NCBI GenBank assembly: GCA_003255025.1
Contig: QANY01009002.1
Coordinates: 1,095,661-1,159,660, forward strand
Source: Datisca glomerata
Lineage: Eukaryota > Streptophyta > Magnoliopsida > Cucurbitales > Datiscaceae
Direction: 5' to 3'
DNA length: 64,000 nucleotides
This document shows, in pieces, positions 31,350-43,713 of this stretch. Below the pieces are notes generated by a model, which was not told the DNA's origin, ran no database searches, and was given only the letters and a program-made list of their open reading frames with translations. A program made the position numbers and the translations under genes. How positions within the stretch are numbered: the first letter of the stretch is position 1; each line of letters starts with the position of its first letter.

Positions 31350-34300
31350 TCAAGTTGGTGCATACAAATCTCTTATGCCCAACTTGTCAAGAGAGTTGTA
31401 GAAGTTCTTGCTGCATACTGTCTTTGTAAGTATATCTGCTAACTGTTCTTCAGACTTCACGAAAGGAAAACGAATTATCTTGTCTTCAAGGTTTTGTTTG
31501 ATGAAATGTCGATCTACCTCCACATGTTTTGTGCGATCATGCTGGACAGGGTTGTGAGAAATATCAATAGCTGCCTTATTGTCACAGAACAGATCCATCT
31601 CGGAGCTAGGAGCAAAGCCAATTTCCGTCAATAGTCTCCTTAGCCAGAGGAGCTCACAAAGACCCTTAGCCATTCCACGGAACTCGACTTCAGCACTTGA
31701 TAATGCCAATACTTTTTGTTTCTTACTTCTCCATGTAACCAGATTTTCGCCAACAAACATGAAGTAACCTGAAGTGGATTTTCTGTCCAAGATATTCCCT
31801 GCCCAATCTGCATCAGTATATCCTTCAACTCTTAGATGATTATTCTTTGAAACCATAAGTCCTTTTCCAGGAGATGATTTTAAGTATCGAAGAATCCTGA
31901 TCACTGCATCCATGTGATCTTCACTAGGACAATGCATGAACTGACTTACTACGCTTACAACATAAGCAATATCTGGGCGAGCATGTGAGAGATAAATAAG
32001 TTTCCCAACCAACCTCTGGTACCTTTCTTTGTCTATTGGCATTTGGTTCGGATATTCTCCAAGTCTGTGGTTTTGAACTATTGGTGTGTCTGTAGGCTTA
32101 CACTCTAATAATCCCACCTCAGATAGTAGATCAAGTATATATTTTCGTTGGGAGAGAAATATACATTGTTTTGATCTAGCCACTTCAATTCCCAGAAAAT
32201 ATTTAAGTCCTCCCAAATTTTTCATCTCAAAATCAGTTGCCAACTGCTTCTGGAGTCTCAAAATTTCTTCTGGATCATCCCCTGTAATAATCATGTCATC
32301 TACATAGATTATCAACGCTGTTACCTTGCCTAGTTAATGCTTTAGGAAGAGCGTATGGTCTGAATTGCTTTGTTGAAAGCCATATTTCTTCATTGCCAAG
32401 CTAAATCGCCCAAATCATGCTCGAGGTGATTGTTTTAGTCCATACAATGCTCGTTGTAATTTGCACACAGCCCAAATCTTTAAGGTTTCTGTGTAGCCTG
32501 GTGGAATATCCATATACACCTCCTCCTCAAGATCACCATGAAGGAATGCGTTCTTTACATCAAACTGGTGTAGTGGCCAGTCAAGATTTGTTGTTAGAGA
32601 TAGTAAGACTCTAACTGTATTCAACTTGGCCACTGGTGAGAAAGTTTCCTGATAGTCCACACCATATGTCTGCGTATAACCCTTTGCCACCAACCTTGCT
32701 TTATACTGTTTGATCGATCCATCTGCCTTGTGTTTGATAGAGAACACCCATTTGCATCCCACCGTCTTTTTCCCTTCAGGCAATGGAACAAGAGCCCATG
32801 TTTTGTTCTTCAGTAATGCCTCCATTTCTTCCTTTATAGCCTGGGTCCACTTAGGATCTGTTAGAGCTTCCTGAACACTAGCGGGAACATGGCATGATGA
32901 AAGTTCATTCGCAAATGTTTTGAGGGGTTCAGATAGTCTCTTTGTGGATACATAGTTGGCAATTGGATACTTTGACCTTCGTTCCTCAAATTCTGGAGAG
33001 TACCTATTTGGTGGCTTTCCACGATTATCCCTGAAAGGTAAGATATAGCCAGCAGAAGTATCCATATCATTATTAGTTGGAGATGCAATGAGAGAGTTTA
33101 CCTTAGGGATATTCTCAGGAGATGGCTCGTCAGGTACTAAGGAGTGGGGGGATTCTGGTTCAGTTTCAAGTGGTGTAGATGTTGCTCTTAGAGTTATGTC
33201 ATCCTCTGGAGATGCATTCGGAGTTTCATCAAGTTCCCTATTGACCACCATATCTGTGTCATTGAACCCTTGCCAGTCAAATCTTAACCAATTCTGCTCT
33301 TCATTTTGGATCTCCCCCTGAAGAGAAGAGTGGGATACCGAGGGAGAGTAGAATGTGTCGGATTCCAAAAAGGTGACATCCATAGTTACATAGGTGCGCT
33401 TGGTGGTCGGATCGTAGCAACGGTACCCTTTTTTATGTAAGGTATACCCCAAAAAAAGACACCGAACAGCACATGGATCAAGTTTAGTGCGTTGGTTCTT
33501 ATGGAGATGTACAAAGGCTACACATCCAAAGATCCGGGGAGGAATCATCAACACTGTGGGTAAGGACACATAAGTTGAAAGGGCCTCTAAGGGTGTCTTA
33601 AAACCCAAGACTTTGGATGGCATACGGTTGAGGAGGTGCACGGCTGTAGCAACAGCATCACCCCAGTGTCAGTTAGGTACATGAGCTCCAAGTAAGAGAG
33701 CACGAGCAGTTTCAAGGATATGTCGATTTTTCCGCTCAGCAACACCATTTTGCTGAGGAGTCTGCAGGCAACAGGTTTCATGAAGAACTCCATGGTGTTG
33801 GAAATAATCATGAAAACCCCGGTTAACATATTCACCACCATTATCAGATCGGAGAGTCTGTAACTTAGCTGAAAATTGAGTTTGAACCATTGCATGAAAT
33901 GATTGAACACACTCAATACTTCATCTTTATGTTTCAAAAGGTATAACCAAGTCATGCGAGTACAATCATCAACAAATATGACAAACCAGCAATTACCAGA
34001 TACAGTAGAAATAGGAGAGGGGCCCCATACATCAGAATGAATTAAAGCAAACGGAACCTCACTTTTATTCATACTCAATGGATAAGTAACTCAATGACTT
34101 TTAGCAAAGATGCAAGTATCACACTTAAAGTCAACAGTCGATATATGTGAAAACAAATCAGGAAACAAATGTTGCATATAACCAAAGGACGGATGTCCCA
34201 ACCGACAATGTAAAAAGCCAAATCTGTCTCTCCTTGGTACCATTCAAATGATGCATGTGATGTGCTCGGCCCACGCTTAAATCATCCATGCAGTATAATC

Positions 34301-35663
34301 CCCCCCTCTTAGTACCACGCCCAATAATCTCCTTGTTGAGAATATCCTGAAGAAGACAAAAGGTAGGATAAATGAGCACAATACAATTTAAGTCTGTTGT
34401 TACTTGGCTGACGGAGAGTAACTTATGAGACAGGGAGGGAACCAATAACGTATTAGATAATGTGAGAGAAGGTGACAGAGTCACAGTGCCAGCCCCAGTG
34501 ACCGAAGAAACAACTCCATCGGCATTTGCAATGCTAGTGCGTCGCGGTGGAGAAGTGTGCAAGAAATCATTAGCGTCAAACGTCATGTGATCGGTAGCCC
34601 CAGAGTCAAGTATCCAAGTATCACTGTCAGCATCTCGATGAGAACTAAATAAAGCAGCACCAGAATTACCTGAATCCGAAAGAGATAACACTCCCTGGGA
34701 AGGTTCGACAGGTGGTGTAAGGGAAAGAGATGACTCTGCAGTAGCTGTGGCAGCCTTCCCCGTCCCTCCATCAGTTCCCATGGCGTTACGACGTTTCCGA
34801 GCCTGAAGTTCGGTCCACTAGTCGGGATACCCATGTAGTTTGAAACAAGTCTCACGAGTATGCTTCATATTTTCACAGTGAGTACACTTGGTGCCATCAG
34901 ATGGCGTTTGTGGCTTAGAGGATGCCCCGAATTTCCCACTGCCCAGTGAAAGAAATTCGGTAGAGGAAGAGGCTGACTTTCCCGCTTTGAGACCCTTAGA
35001 AGCCAAAACTGCTCCTGGGGTGTCATTGGTTCCGCCAGTGATCATAACAGTTTGCCGGATTGCTTCTCGGCGAACGTGGGCGTAAGCTTCTTCGATGGTA
35101 GGAAATGGACGCATCTGCAGCACGTCACCCCGAATCTTGTCCAGTCGATCGTCAAGCCCATCTAAGAAGACGTACACTCGGTCTTCCTGCAGAAGATGGT
35201 TATAGTTTTCAATATCGGTAGGACACTCCATCGGATTTGGACGACGAAAATCGATCTCACGCCACAAACCTTGGAGGTCGTTGTAATATTTTTCAAGAGA
35301 ACCTCCATCTTGTCGCAGACGGGTTACACGACGTCGGAGGTCATAGACTTGCGAAGTATCACTGCCATCAAAGTATGTAGTCGCAATGGAGTCCCAGACT
35401 TGCTTTGCCGTAGGAAACCGAATGAAATTCCCAATCAACGAAGGGTCCATAGAATTAATCAACCAGCCCTTAATAATGGTGTTGTCTGTATGCCATTTCC
35501 AGAAGGATGCAGATGTTGAATGGGGTTCAGGAAAGTCTCCATTGATATATCCCAACTTGTCTTTGCTAGAGATATACATCTCGACAACTTGGGACCAGAG
35601 GGCATAGTTGGTGCCGTCCAACTTGATGCCAATCGGTGCAGCGGAATTCTCGGTGGTCTGCAT
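31350..35663 (-). pseudogene. Copia gag-pol polyprotein, interrupted
   Basis: Gag runs from 35663 (MQTTENSAAPIGIKLDGTNY) to the zinc knuckle CTHCENMKHTRETC; a TAG follows after LHGYPD near 34818. Protease has DTWILDSGATDHM (near 34610). Integrase core parts lie at 34078-33587 in two frames, with HSDVWGP near 34040 and LRSDNGGEYVN near 33850. The first reverse transcriptase part spans 33641-32415 ([56 protein letters not shown]). The active-site YVDDM is at about 32305. RNase H (YTDADWAGN, DNKAAIDISHNPVQHDRTKH, QLADILTK) ends at 31350. Breaks lie near 34818, 34150, 33890-33640, 32415 and 32330. The protein cannot be made whole from this copy. Confidence 0.92.
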
Positions 35664-35848
35664 CGGGGTCTGAGCTTTGGTAAAAGCTTATGTCATTCGG
35701 GTAGTTAATTATGTGAGGATGGTGTTGGTTTGGAGTCCACCAGAGTTGTCGAATGCACTGGTATCCTCCATTTACGTCGATGAGAAGAAACCAATTAAAA
35801 ACAAAATTGATCAAACGCTAAGGATAAAAGAGAGCCTCGGATCGATTT

Positions 35849-35860
35849 GCTCTGATACCA
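35849..35860 (-). other. Primer-binding site of the copia element
   Basis: TGGTATCAGAGC on the minus strand, directly next to the 5' LTR, complementary to the 3' end of initiator methionine tRNA, the usual copia primer. Confidence 0.95.
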
Positions 35861-36064
35861 TGACAACTTTTGGTAAATCTGTATATTCCTTCATCGTAAT
35901 CTTTACAGAGATGGAAAAATACATATATAGAAGATAATTGGAAGTTATTCTAGGATATACAGCGGTTATAGCTTGAATAACTGACCCTTGAAACAGGGGA
36001 TTTACATTCAAAAAACCATCCCTATAATCTTGATAACTGATTCTAATGACAACTCACGCCAACA
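35861..36064 (-). repeat. 5' LTR of the copia element
   Basis: 204 bp partner of 31141-31342. It carries a TATATATG box on the minus strand near 35925, which would serve as promoter. The target duplication CTATC follows at 36065-36069. Confidence 0.95.
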
Positions 36065-36069
36065 CTATC

Positions 36070-38559
36070 CATGATGCGATAAGGAAGAAAAGTCCATAAA
36101 AAGGACAAATGCATCTTTAATTGGCTTAAATCAAAACCAAATTGGAGTTGGTAGAGCCTTCACGTGATGAGGCAACAAAGTCTGAAAATGGAGCATTCAA
36201 TGCAATTAAGCAACTAAATTATTTAGCAGCAATTAATGTAATTACGTCTTATGTCTCAAAATTAGATTTACGTAATTTATTCAATTATATATCTCATGTC
36301 TCAAAATTAGATTTACGTAATTTATTCAATTATATATCTCATGTAAACGGACCTATTAATTTATGTAACTAATTATTTACACTAAGTAACTAATTGAGTT
36401 ATGCCACGGAATTAGATTACTTATGTAAATAAGTGACTAGCTTAATGACGAAAAGAAGTTGACTTACATAAGCCAGTAGTTCAAAAATATGTAATTTTTA
36501 AATGCCACTTGTTAAATGAATTTATACAGAACATATATTTTTATTGACCTCTAGGTAAATAAATTATATACATCATGCAAACATTGATGACAAATACAAA
36601 CTTTAAAAAACATTATTTTCTTTATTTAATCAAATGCTCACACAGGAGAACCCAATCCATAGTTGACCACAAACATTCCATAAACGGTTGAACAGCAAAA
36701 CAAATTGAAATTACAGATGAAGATTGAAAATTTTATCAGAAGATTGCGAGCTCACCTGTGACCTAGAATACGTCAAACAGTTTACGAGGACAAGAAATCG
36801 ATTCTGAGCTATCTCAAATTGAATGAGTATGCTTTGAATCATCTAATTCTAACCAAATTGCCATATCTAGCCCAGGTATTGCTGACCTCGAAGCTGTCAG
36901 AAATGGAGAACCCAATCCATAGTTGACCACAAGCTCGAACAGCAAGGATCCCAAATCTGTCATGTTTGGACAGAAATAAGTTTGGTCTTCTATCCTCACC
37001 GTCGCCTCTATCAGGTCCCTCTCTTCCCCCTCGTCTAGCCCGACATCACGTCCGTGATTTCTCTGTCAAGAAATCTAAAAATCAACAATGGTTCAAGTAA
37101 ATGGCCGCAAGTTGCCAGATCTCAAGGCTGAACATTGACGTAAAACAAAGAAAGAGAGAGAGAGGGTTGAAAATCCTTCGAGTGAGAGTTGGAGATAATG
37201 AAAGAGAAAGATGAGCGAGAAAGAGTGAGAAATATAGATTAATTAAAATGAAATGAGGGTCAATAAAGTAATTTTCTACAAGTCAACTAATTTAACAGGT
37301 GCGATCCGGCCATATCTGAAATAAATAAATAAAATTAACGGGTCATTCAATTAAAGCGGCTATGCAAATGTAGAGAATTCTGTAATTTTTCCATAAAATA
37401 ATCTCTATGAGTAAAAATGATTCATTAATTTAATAGCATGTAAAAATATTAATTTTTTTTAATAATTATCTTTTAAACATTAGAGAATTTTAAAAATAAT
37501 CAACTTCTAAACTCAAACTGCAAAAATGGTTAGAGATCGTTTTTTTTTTCAAAAATGACTGAAATTAGATAAATAATCTACTTACGAATGTGTAGTTTTG
37601 TAAATAAATTATTTATTTTTGTCATTTTCTTTCATTTTTACAGTTTGAGCTGAAAATGTGACTTTTCTTGTCATTTTTCGAACACATTATACCTAAAAAC
37701 CTACTTTTTATTTTCTTTGTGTACCGCATTCTCTCTCTATCTCCATCTTATATCTTTTTTAAATGAAAAAGGTAAAGTTAGAATGTGAGATCCCGACGTT
37801 CCTTGCTCGTTCAATTACATCCATCTCATTAATAAACATATGGTTTACTTATCATTAATAAATTCTTTACATACCGTCTTGTCTGATATGCTATATTCTA
37901 ATGTATTATATTTTTCATCATTCTCTTCCCATCTTTGTTGGCATTGGCCAAACAATAGACGGCACCTTCAGTTTTACAGTCAATCATATTTGTATATGAC
38001 CTTAAGAAAATAATTTAGAACGAACTCATGCTAAGTAAATAATTTGTTAATGATAAGTAAAAAAAATGATTATCTAATTTAGATTGTGAAAGTAACTCTT
38101 AACTAAACCAAGACCATAAATGAATTTTCAATGATTTTCTATAGATTTATTCTAGATTGGATAAACTTTTTTAAAGCAAGTTGGAGTAAAAGGAAATATC
38201 ATAAATAAACATAAGAAAAAAAATAAAAGCTATGGGAAGTTATCTCGATGGTTACAAAATAAAGTGAAAACTAACATAAAGCTTCCTAAATTTAGGAAGG
38301 GAAATTATAATAAAAAGCAATTGTACCAAATAGTAATGTTTTGAAACTCATTTTAAAAAATAATAGTTTTTTTTCAACTTTTGAGAAATATACAAGTTAT
38401 TTTGCCACGTCATCGATCTTTGATTGATTGAGGTTTGAAGAGACCATATTGCCCATGATTTTAAATAATGTTAGATTTTATTTTATTTTATTCTTACTAA
38501 TTATATCAACATTTAATTAAGTATGTTAATTCTTTTTTTGATTCATAGCTAACTTCGAT
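36070..38559. other. Non-coding stretch with several small repeats
   Basis: A 45-bp unit is tandemly doubled at about 36251-36340 (ATGTCTCAAAATTAGATTTA...). A 28-bp word starting GGAGAACCCAATCCATAG occurs at 36645 and 36905. A small AT-rich fold-back lies at about 37440-37700, with CTCAAACTGCAAAAATGG on the left and CATTTTTACAGTTTGAG on the right. No gene is recognised. Confidence 0.55.
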
Positions 38560-38589
38560 TAAAGAAGATATTAACTAATAAATATAATT

Positions 38590-40105
38590 TATTGATGTCT
38601 AGTATTAATTGACTCCCTATATTTAAGCAATGTGATGAGTCAATTAATTAGTTGTTGATTATATCAAAATAAAAAAGTTTCAGAACAATCAAATATATAT
38701 CATTGATTGACCTGAAAAATATTCCAAATACCTTTATAATAGATTGAGATGATTTGATGATCAGTAAAGACCCAAAAATATTTCAAATGCACCAATAATA
38801 GATTGAAACATTTTCAAACCAGTCAATGGGATGATAATCCAATTACCTAGTATATTATAAGTGCATTCGAAACATCTTCGACTCATCTTATTGATCGACC
38901 TAGAAATATTTCAAACATCTCTATAATAGATTGAGACGAATGGGTTGATACTCGAAAATGTTTTAAATGCCCCTATAATTAGATTGAAATATTTTTGGGT
39001 TAATCAATAGGACGATCATCAAATTGCTCCAATCTATTATATGAGCGTTTGAAACATTTTCAACTCATTCCATTGATTAGAGTCGAAAATAATTCAAACA
39101 CTCCTATGATAGGATTGGGACAAACAGAATGGTTGACCCGAAAAATTTTCAAATGCGCCTATAATTAGATTGAAACATTTCCGGGTCAATTGATGAGACA
39201 TCATCCAATTGCCGCAATCTATTCATAGAGGTGTTTAGAACACTTTTGACTCACCATATTTATTGATCCGAAAATATTTTAAACACCCCTATAATAGATT
39301 GGGACGAATGGATTAATCAGTCAATCGATGATATATCATTGATTGAAATATCCGGGCACATGTGAGGCACACCGTGCCAGCACGGCACACTTAACATTTT
39401 TACAGCGCAATTTGTCACGCGTACCTTAAGTGTGTCGTGCCTTCAATATTTCAAACACCTCTATATTTGTCGTGCCTTAAGTTTTTATTGATTGACTTGA
39501 AAAATATTTCAAACACCTATATAATAGATCGAGATGATTTGATGATCAGTTAATACCCAAAAAAAATTTCAAATGCACCAATAATAGATTGAAACATTTT
39601 TGGGCCAGTCAGTGGGATGATCATCAAATTACCTAGTATATTTTAAGCGCGTTTGAAACATCTTCGACTCATCTTATTGATTGACCAGAAAATATTTCAA
39701 ACACCTCAATCAAAAAAATTTTAAATGCCCCTATAATTAGATTGAAACATTTTTTGGTGAATCAATAGGATGATCACCTATTGTCCCAATCTATTATAGG
39801 AGTTTTTGAAACTTTTTTGACTCATTCCAATGATTGAGCCAAAAAATATTTCAAACACTCCTATAATAGATTGGGACGAATAGATTGATTGACCCGAAAT
39901 TTTTTCAAATGCGCCTATAATTAGATTAAAATATTTTCAGGTCAATTAATGAGACATCATCCAATTGCCCCAACTATTATAGAGGTGTTTGGAACACTTT
40001 CAACTCATCCCCATTTATTGATCTAAAAATATTTCAAACACCCCTATAATAGATTAAGATGAATGGATTAATCAATCAATCAATAATATATCATTGATTG
40101 ACCAA
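38590..40105. repeat. Complex repeat array: two macro-copies about 785 bp apart, built of shorter units
   Basis: 38701-39345 recurs as 39486-40105 in the same orientation and order. Each macro-copy is built from shorter degenerate units of the type 'YCTATAATAGATTGRGACGA', 'TTTCAAAYRCNCCTATAAT', 'TAGATTGAAACATTT' and 'CTCATCYYATTGATTGA'. Between the copies (39352-39465) lies a fragment of the terminal region of the hAT element next door. No coding is seen. Confidence 0.8.
39352..39465. repeat. Fragment of the hAT terminal region
   Basis: GGCACATGTGAGGCACACCG ... CTTAACATTTTTACAGC ... CCTTAAGTGTG.CGTGCC matches 40247-40350, just inside the left end of the intact-ended hAT element, in the same orientation. 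Confidence 0.85.
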
Positions 40106-40184
40106 AAAAATTTATGATTTTTGAGTGATTTCTAACGATTTTTAAAATTCAAAATTTTTATTGATGTACAACATTAATTGACTT

Positions 40185-40192
40185 CCTATAAT
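40185..40192. other. hAT target-site duplication (left), CCTATAAT
   Basis: Eight bases before the element; the right partner is CTTATAAT at 43706-43713 (7 of 8 identical). Confidence 0.85.
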
Positions 40193-40648
40193 TAAAGGTG
40201 TCAAGTGTGCCAGTACGGCACGTCATGGCACGGCATGGCACGGAATATCTGGCACATGTGAGGCACACGGTACCGGCACGACACGCTTAACATTTTTACA
40301 GCATAATTTAACACGTGTGCCGTGCCTTAAGTGTGCCGTGCAATTAATAAAAACATAAATTATAATTAAGGTGTGACAAAGTGATTTAATTTAAAAATAA
40401 GCACTTAATTATGCTAAAATAAATAAAATATAGTATAGGTAAAGAACACAAATTATTTAAAAAGGGAGATAAAAATTTTATTAATAAAAGTAGTCATCGT
40501 TAAAAATTTTTATACAAACTTATAAATATTTTGCATCATTATAAATTATATACATCCCTACTGGGTTGACAACCAGTTAATTTATGAATTATTTGCAAAA
40601 ATATTAAAAAAATTATTACAAGGCATGTAGAGAAATTAAAATATGAAT

Positions 40649-42423
40649 CTAATTTATGCTTTCTTCATCTACGCCTAATTCTAAAAAATCTTCAATTATG
40701 CCATATGTTCTTGCTTGAGCTCTTGAAGATGCATTTTGCCAATCCTTCAAGAAGATAAGTGCCTCCATTATATCTCCCCCTAGAAGATAAGTGCATTGAA
40801 AGCAGATTATGATGCTACTGTAGAGACAGGTGGTGTTAGTGTATCGCGTGCCATGATTGAAAGTATGAAAAATGACCCTTGATACACTTTCCACCATGCA
40901 AGAATATCAAAATTATCTTTTACCTCAATAAAAAATCAGTTTGAACAAATTTAGCAATTATAGATGCTTTCTGTTTACCGATTACCTCTGCAATAATATT
41001 GTAATATGAATCATCTATTGAGCTATTAATAATCTTTGATGATGATGAAGAAGCATTATAATGCAACTAATAAATCATTTGGTGTTTATTATTGTACTTC
41101 AAATATTGTTCTTAGTCATTTACTAAGAATTTCTTAGGCGTAGGGGGTGTGATGTATACAATTGAAAGAAATATGGGAGAGGAGTATGATATTATATTTA
41201 TGGATCATATTAAAGGTGGATTATTTCAATTATATTATAAATATGAATCGAAGTATGCATGAATAGCGTCCCAAGATGGTTGTGCATTACGCAACATGAG
41301 GTAATTTGAGTTCCATCTGGTATATACATCATGTGCAAGTTTTCTAGGTTTTAGTCGAAATACTTTACATACTCTTAAGTATTCTTGTTGCCTAGTGTTA
41401 GATGAAGTAATAAACATAATTATATCTTTAATAGATTTTAAATGTGTATGTATCTCTTGCATGCCATTTTTAATGATTAAATTTAAAATATGACATACAC
41501 ATCTCATATGAAATAAAATACTATCATGAGTAGGAAACAAACTGTCCTTAAAAATATTAATAGCGCTATCATTAGCACTGGCATTATCAAGTGTAATGCT
41601 ATAAATTCTAGAAGCAATATCATATTCATTTAAAATATCCATAATAGCATGAAAATAGCGGAACCTTTATTCGGATACTCACATTTACGAAAACCGATGA
41701 TTCATTTTTGTAGCATCCAATTGTTGTCAATATAGTGAGTAGTAACACATATATAGCGAGAGATATTACATCCACTCCATAAATCAGATGTAATAGAAAA
41801 ATTCATGTTAGGTTGGGAGGCAGAAAAGGAAACGAGTTCATTCTTCATTATTTTATAAACATCTATGATATCACTACGAATAGTATTTCTAGAAACATGA
41901 ACAAAAGAAGGGTTAATATATTCTTTAACAAACTCTTCAAATACGAGATCATCACCAAAATTTCAAGGTTGTTAGACACGAGTGATGTATTTAGCCAATC
42001 ACACTCTCAACCTAGCATGAGAATATACAAATATGTCGGTATTTGTAGCATTTAAAGCTTGTTTAGGAGAATTAGGAACACTATTTTCCTTTTTAGAACT
42101 AGCACCACGTAAATCCGGACATATGTTATTCTCAATATGTCTTTTCATTGTACCAGTCTCACGGTTGGGTGCATGCAAATAAACTATTTCACATAAATTG
42201 CACTTAATCTTTTGCACGAGCTTACCATTCTCAATTAACTTCTCTAAGGTAAAATAGCTCCATACGTTAGATGTTTCACGTTTTCTCTTCTTTGATTTCA
42301 CGATGGTGGCCGCGCTACCTATGATATTGGTGGTGTTTTGGCATTCTAGATCTTCTCCTCTAAGCTCATCAATATCATGTTCACCATATCATAGGTTCTC
42401 AAGGTCAAGATCTCTAGGGTCCA
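40649..42423 (-). pseudogene. hAT transposase, broken
   Basis: The likely start is the ATG at 42423 (MDPRDLDLENL, then a stop, then YGEHDIDELRGEDLE). The BED finger is SNVWSYFTLEKL ... IKCNLCEIVYLHAPN ... GTMKRHIENNIC (42260-42130), with its zinc ligands kept. The catalytic region includes YSITLDNASANDSAINIF (near 41600), FHMRCVCHILNLIIKNGM, and TRWNSNYLML near 41300. The C-terminal dimerisation part is degraded (EALIFLKDWQNASSRAQ, near 40750). Stops and frame changes occur throughout, so the element is non-autonomous today. Confidence 0.88.
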
Positions 42424-42679
42424 TTCTAAGGGGGTTTAAATGATTTAAATATGTAAATTCAATGACAAAAATTATAAGATATCATAAAAATCGAGGAAGG
42501 CTCGTAGCATGTGTGTCTTGATAAAATTAACATGCTCACACATACATAAACACCTAGCAAAAATTAATAATAAAATTAATATTTTATAAGATAAAATAGA
42601 CTATATATAGAAATAAATAAATCACAAGATAGAAGTAATAAATTTAAATTTAAAAGCAATACCGTAGAATGTAAAAATA

Positions 42680-43020
42680 TGGAGACCTGGAGTGCTGATA
42701 GGAAGAAATTGAGAGCTTGAATTAGTATCGGCTCTCTTAGGGTTCCCTCATCTGGGATCCCTGGGGAAGAGGATCAAGTTGGCCCTTGCGAACAGCTTGA
42801 TGCACTATCTCCCTTCAACCCTTTACCGAATCACAATGGATCGAAGCCCTCCTTTTCCTTCCAATTAGTAAAATTCTATCTCTTTCTTACTTGGGAAATT
42901 GTGGTCGACCCTGACTAGATGACCTGGGCCTGAAGAAGGACAGGCCTTGTGACTTATCTAGTCATCCATGAAGTAGAATCGACTGGAGGCGTGATTCTTC
43001 TTACGAGCCACTTATCTAGT
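42680..43020. other. GC-rich patch inside the hAT element, origin unknown
   Basis: About 340 bp (GGGATCCCTGGGGAAGAGG, CAAGTTGGCCCTTGCGAAC, CTAGATGACCTGGGCCTGA) has far higher G+C than its surroundings and no open frame. Composition would fit plant mitochondrial DNA or a captured gene fragment. I could not identify it. Confidence 0.35.
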
Positions 43021-43273
43021 AATGAAAATATCCTCGAATGTTGTCTAAGTGCCTTTCGCCTTCCACTCTTTTTGTGAAGTACTTGGCAGAGATTGACGAG
43101 TAGAAATAGATGATTGAGAATGAAGATGAGAAGTATTTAAATGAGTAGAGCTTAGGGGTAAATATAGTTGTAGGAATGTAAATAAAAAAAATTAAAAAAC
43201 AAAGAAATAAAAAAAATGCAAGGCAACGTGTCCTTGCTAACTTAACCCCAGATGGGCTAAGCCTACAAAATAC

Positions 43274-43360
43274 AATTAGCCGTTGCATATGCAACGGCTA
43301 ATTTTATGACAATTTTTTTGTAAAAAATTTATGACAATTGAGTTATGCCAATTGGCATAA
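43274..43360. repeat. Two neighbouring palindromes near the right end of the hAT element
   Basis: 43274-43303 is a perfect 30-bp palindrome centred on GCATATGC. 43343-43360 (TTATGCCAATTGGCATAA) is a perfect 18-bp palindrome that extends to about 30 bp with one mismatch pair. Both could form cruciforms or RNA hairpins. They lie upstream of the transposase reading frame. Confidence 0.95.
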
Positions 43361-43713
43361 TTCAATTTTATTTTAAAAGAAATAAAAAATGAAATGTCAA
43401 TTATCATAGTCCAACCTCTGTTACTGTCAATTGTCATAGCCAAGTCCTCTCTGCTGCCAATTTTCATAGGCCAGCCCAGCCCTCAAATTCTTAATTGTTC
43501 TAACGGCTTGTGCCAGACACGACACAACAACTTAATTGTGTTGCGCCGTGTCGTGCTGGTTTAAAATTCTCACTCCATTGTGGGCACATGTTGTCTACCG
43601 TGCCTAGCCCGACGCGTGAATTATCGTGTCGTGCCGGGCACGGCGCGTATTTTACATGTCGTGCCACCATGTCGGCTGGCGGCACAACACGTATTGACAC
43701 CTCTACTTATAAT

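Larger units (their letters stand above)
31141..36064 (-). mobile_element. Structurally complete Ty1/copia LTR retrotransposon, 4924 bp
   Basis: Two LTRs (31141-31342 and 35861-36064) of TG...CA form are flanked by CTATC duplications. The element reads on the minus strand, so the 5' LTR is the right one. The primer-binding site TGGTATCAGAGC (35860-35849) touches the 5' LTR and is complementary to the initiator methionine tRNA. The polypurine tract (GAGGGGGAG, about 31343-31352) touches the 3' LTR. Order gag, protease, integrase, reverse transcriptase, RNase H is that of copia. Hand comparison of the LTRs shows about a dozen differences, roughly 5 percent, so it is not a very recent insertion. 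Confidence 0.95.
40193..43705 (-). mobile_element. hAT transposon, 3513 bp, with terminal inverted repeats and target duplication
   Basis: The left end TAAAGGTGTCAA and the right end TTGACACCTCTA form 12-bp inverted repeats with one mismatch. Both subterminal regions are crowded with GGCACG/CGTGCC words. The transposase is on the minus strand (42423-40649). The region 42680-43020 is clearly richer in G+C than the rest, and 43274-43360 holds two palindromes. Confidence 0.9.

Noticed and set aside
39352..39465. A separate small MITE
   Set aside because: It matches the inner left end of the neighbouring hAT element and has no ends of its own.
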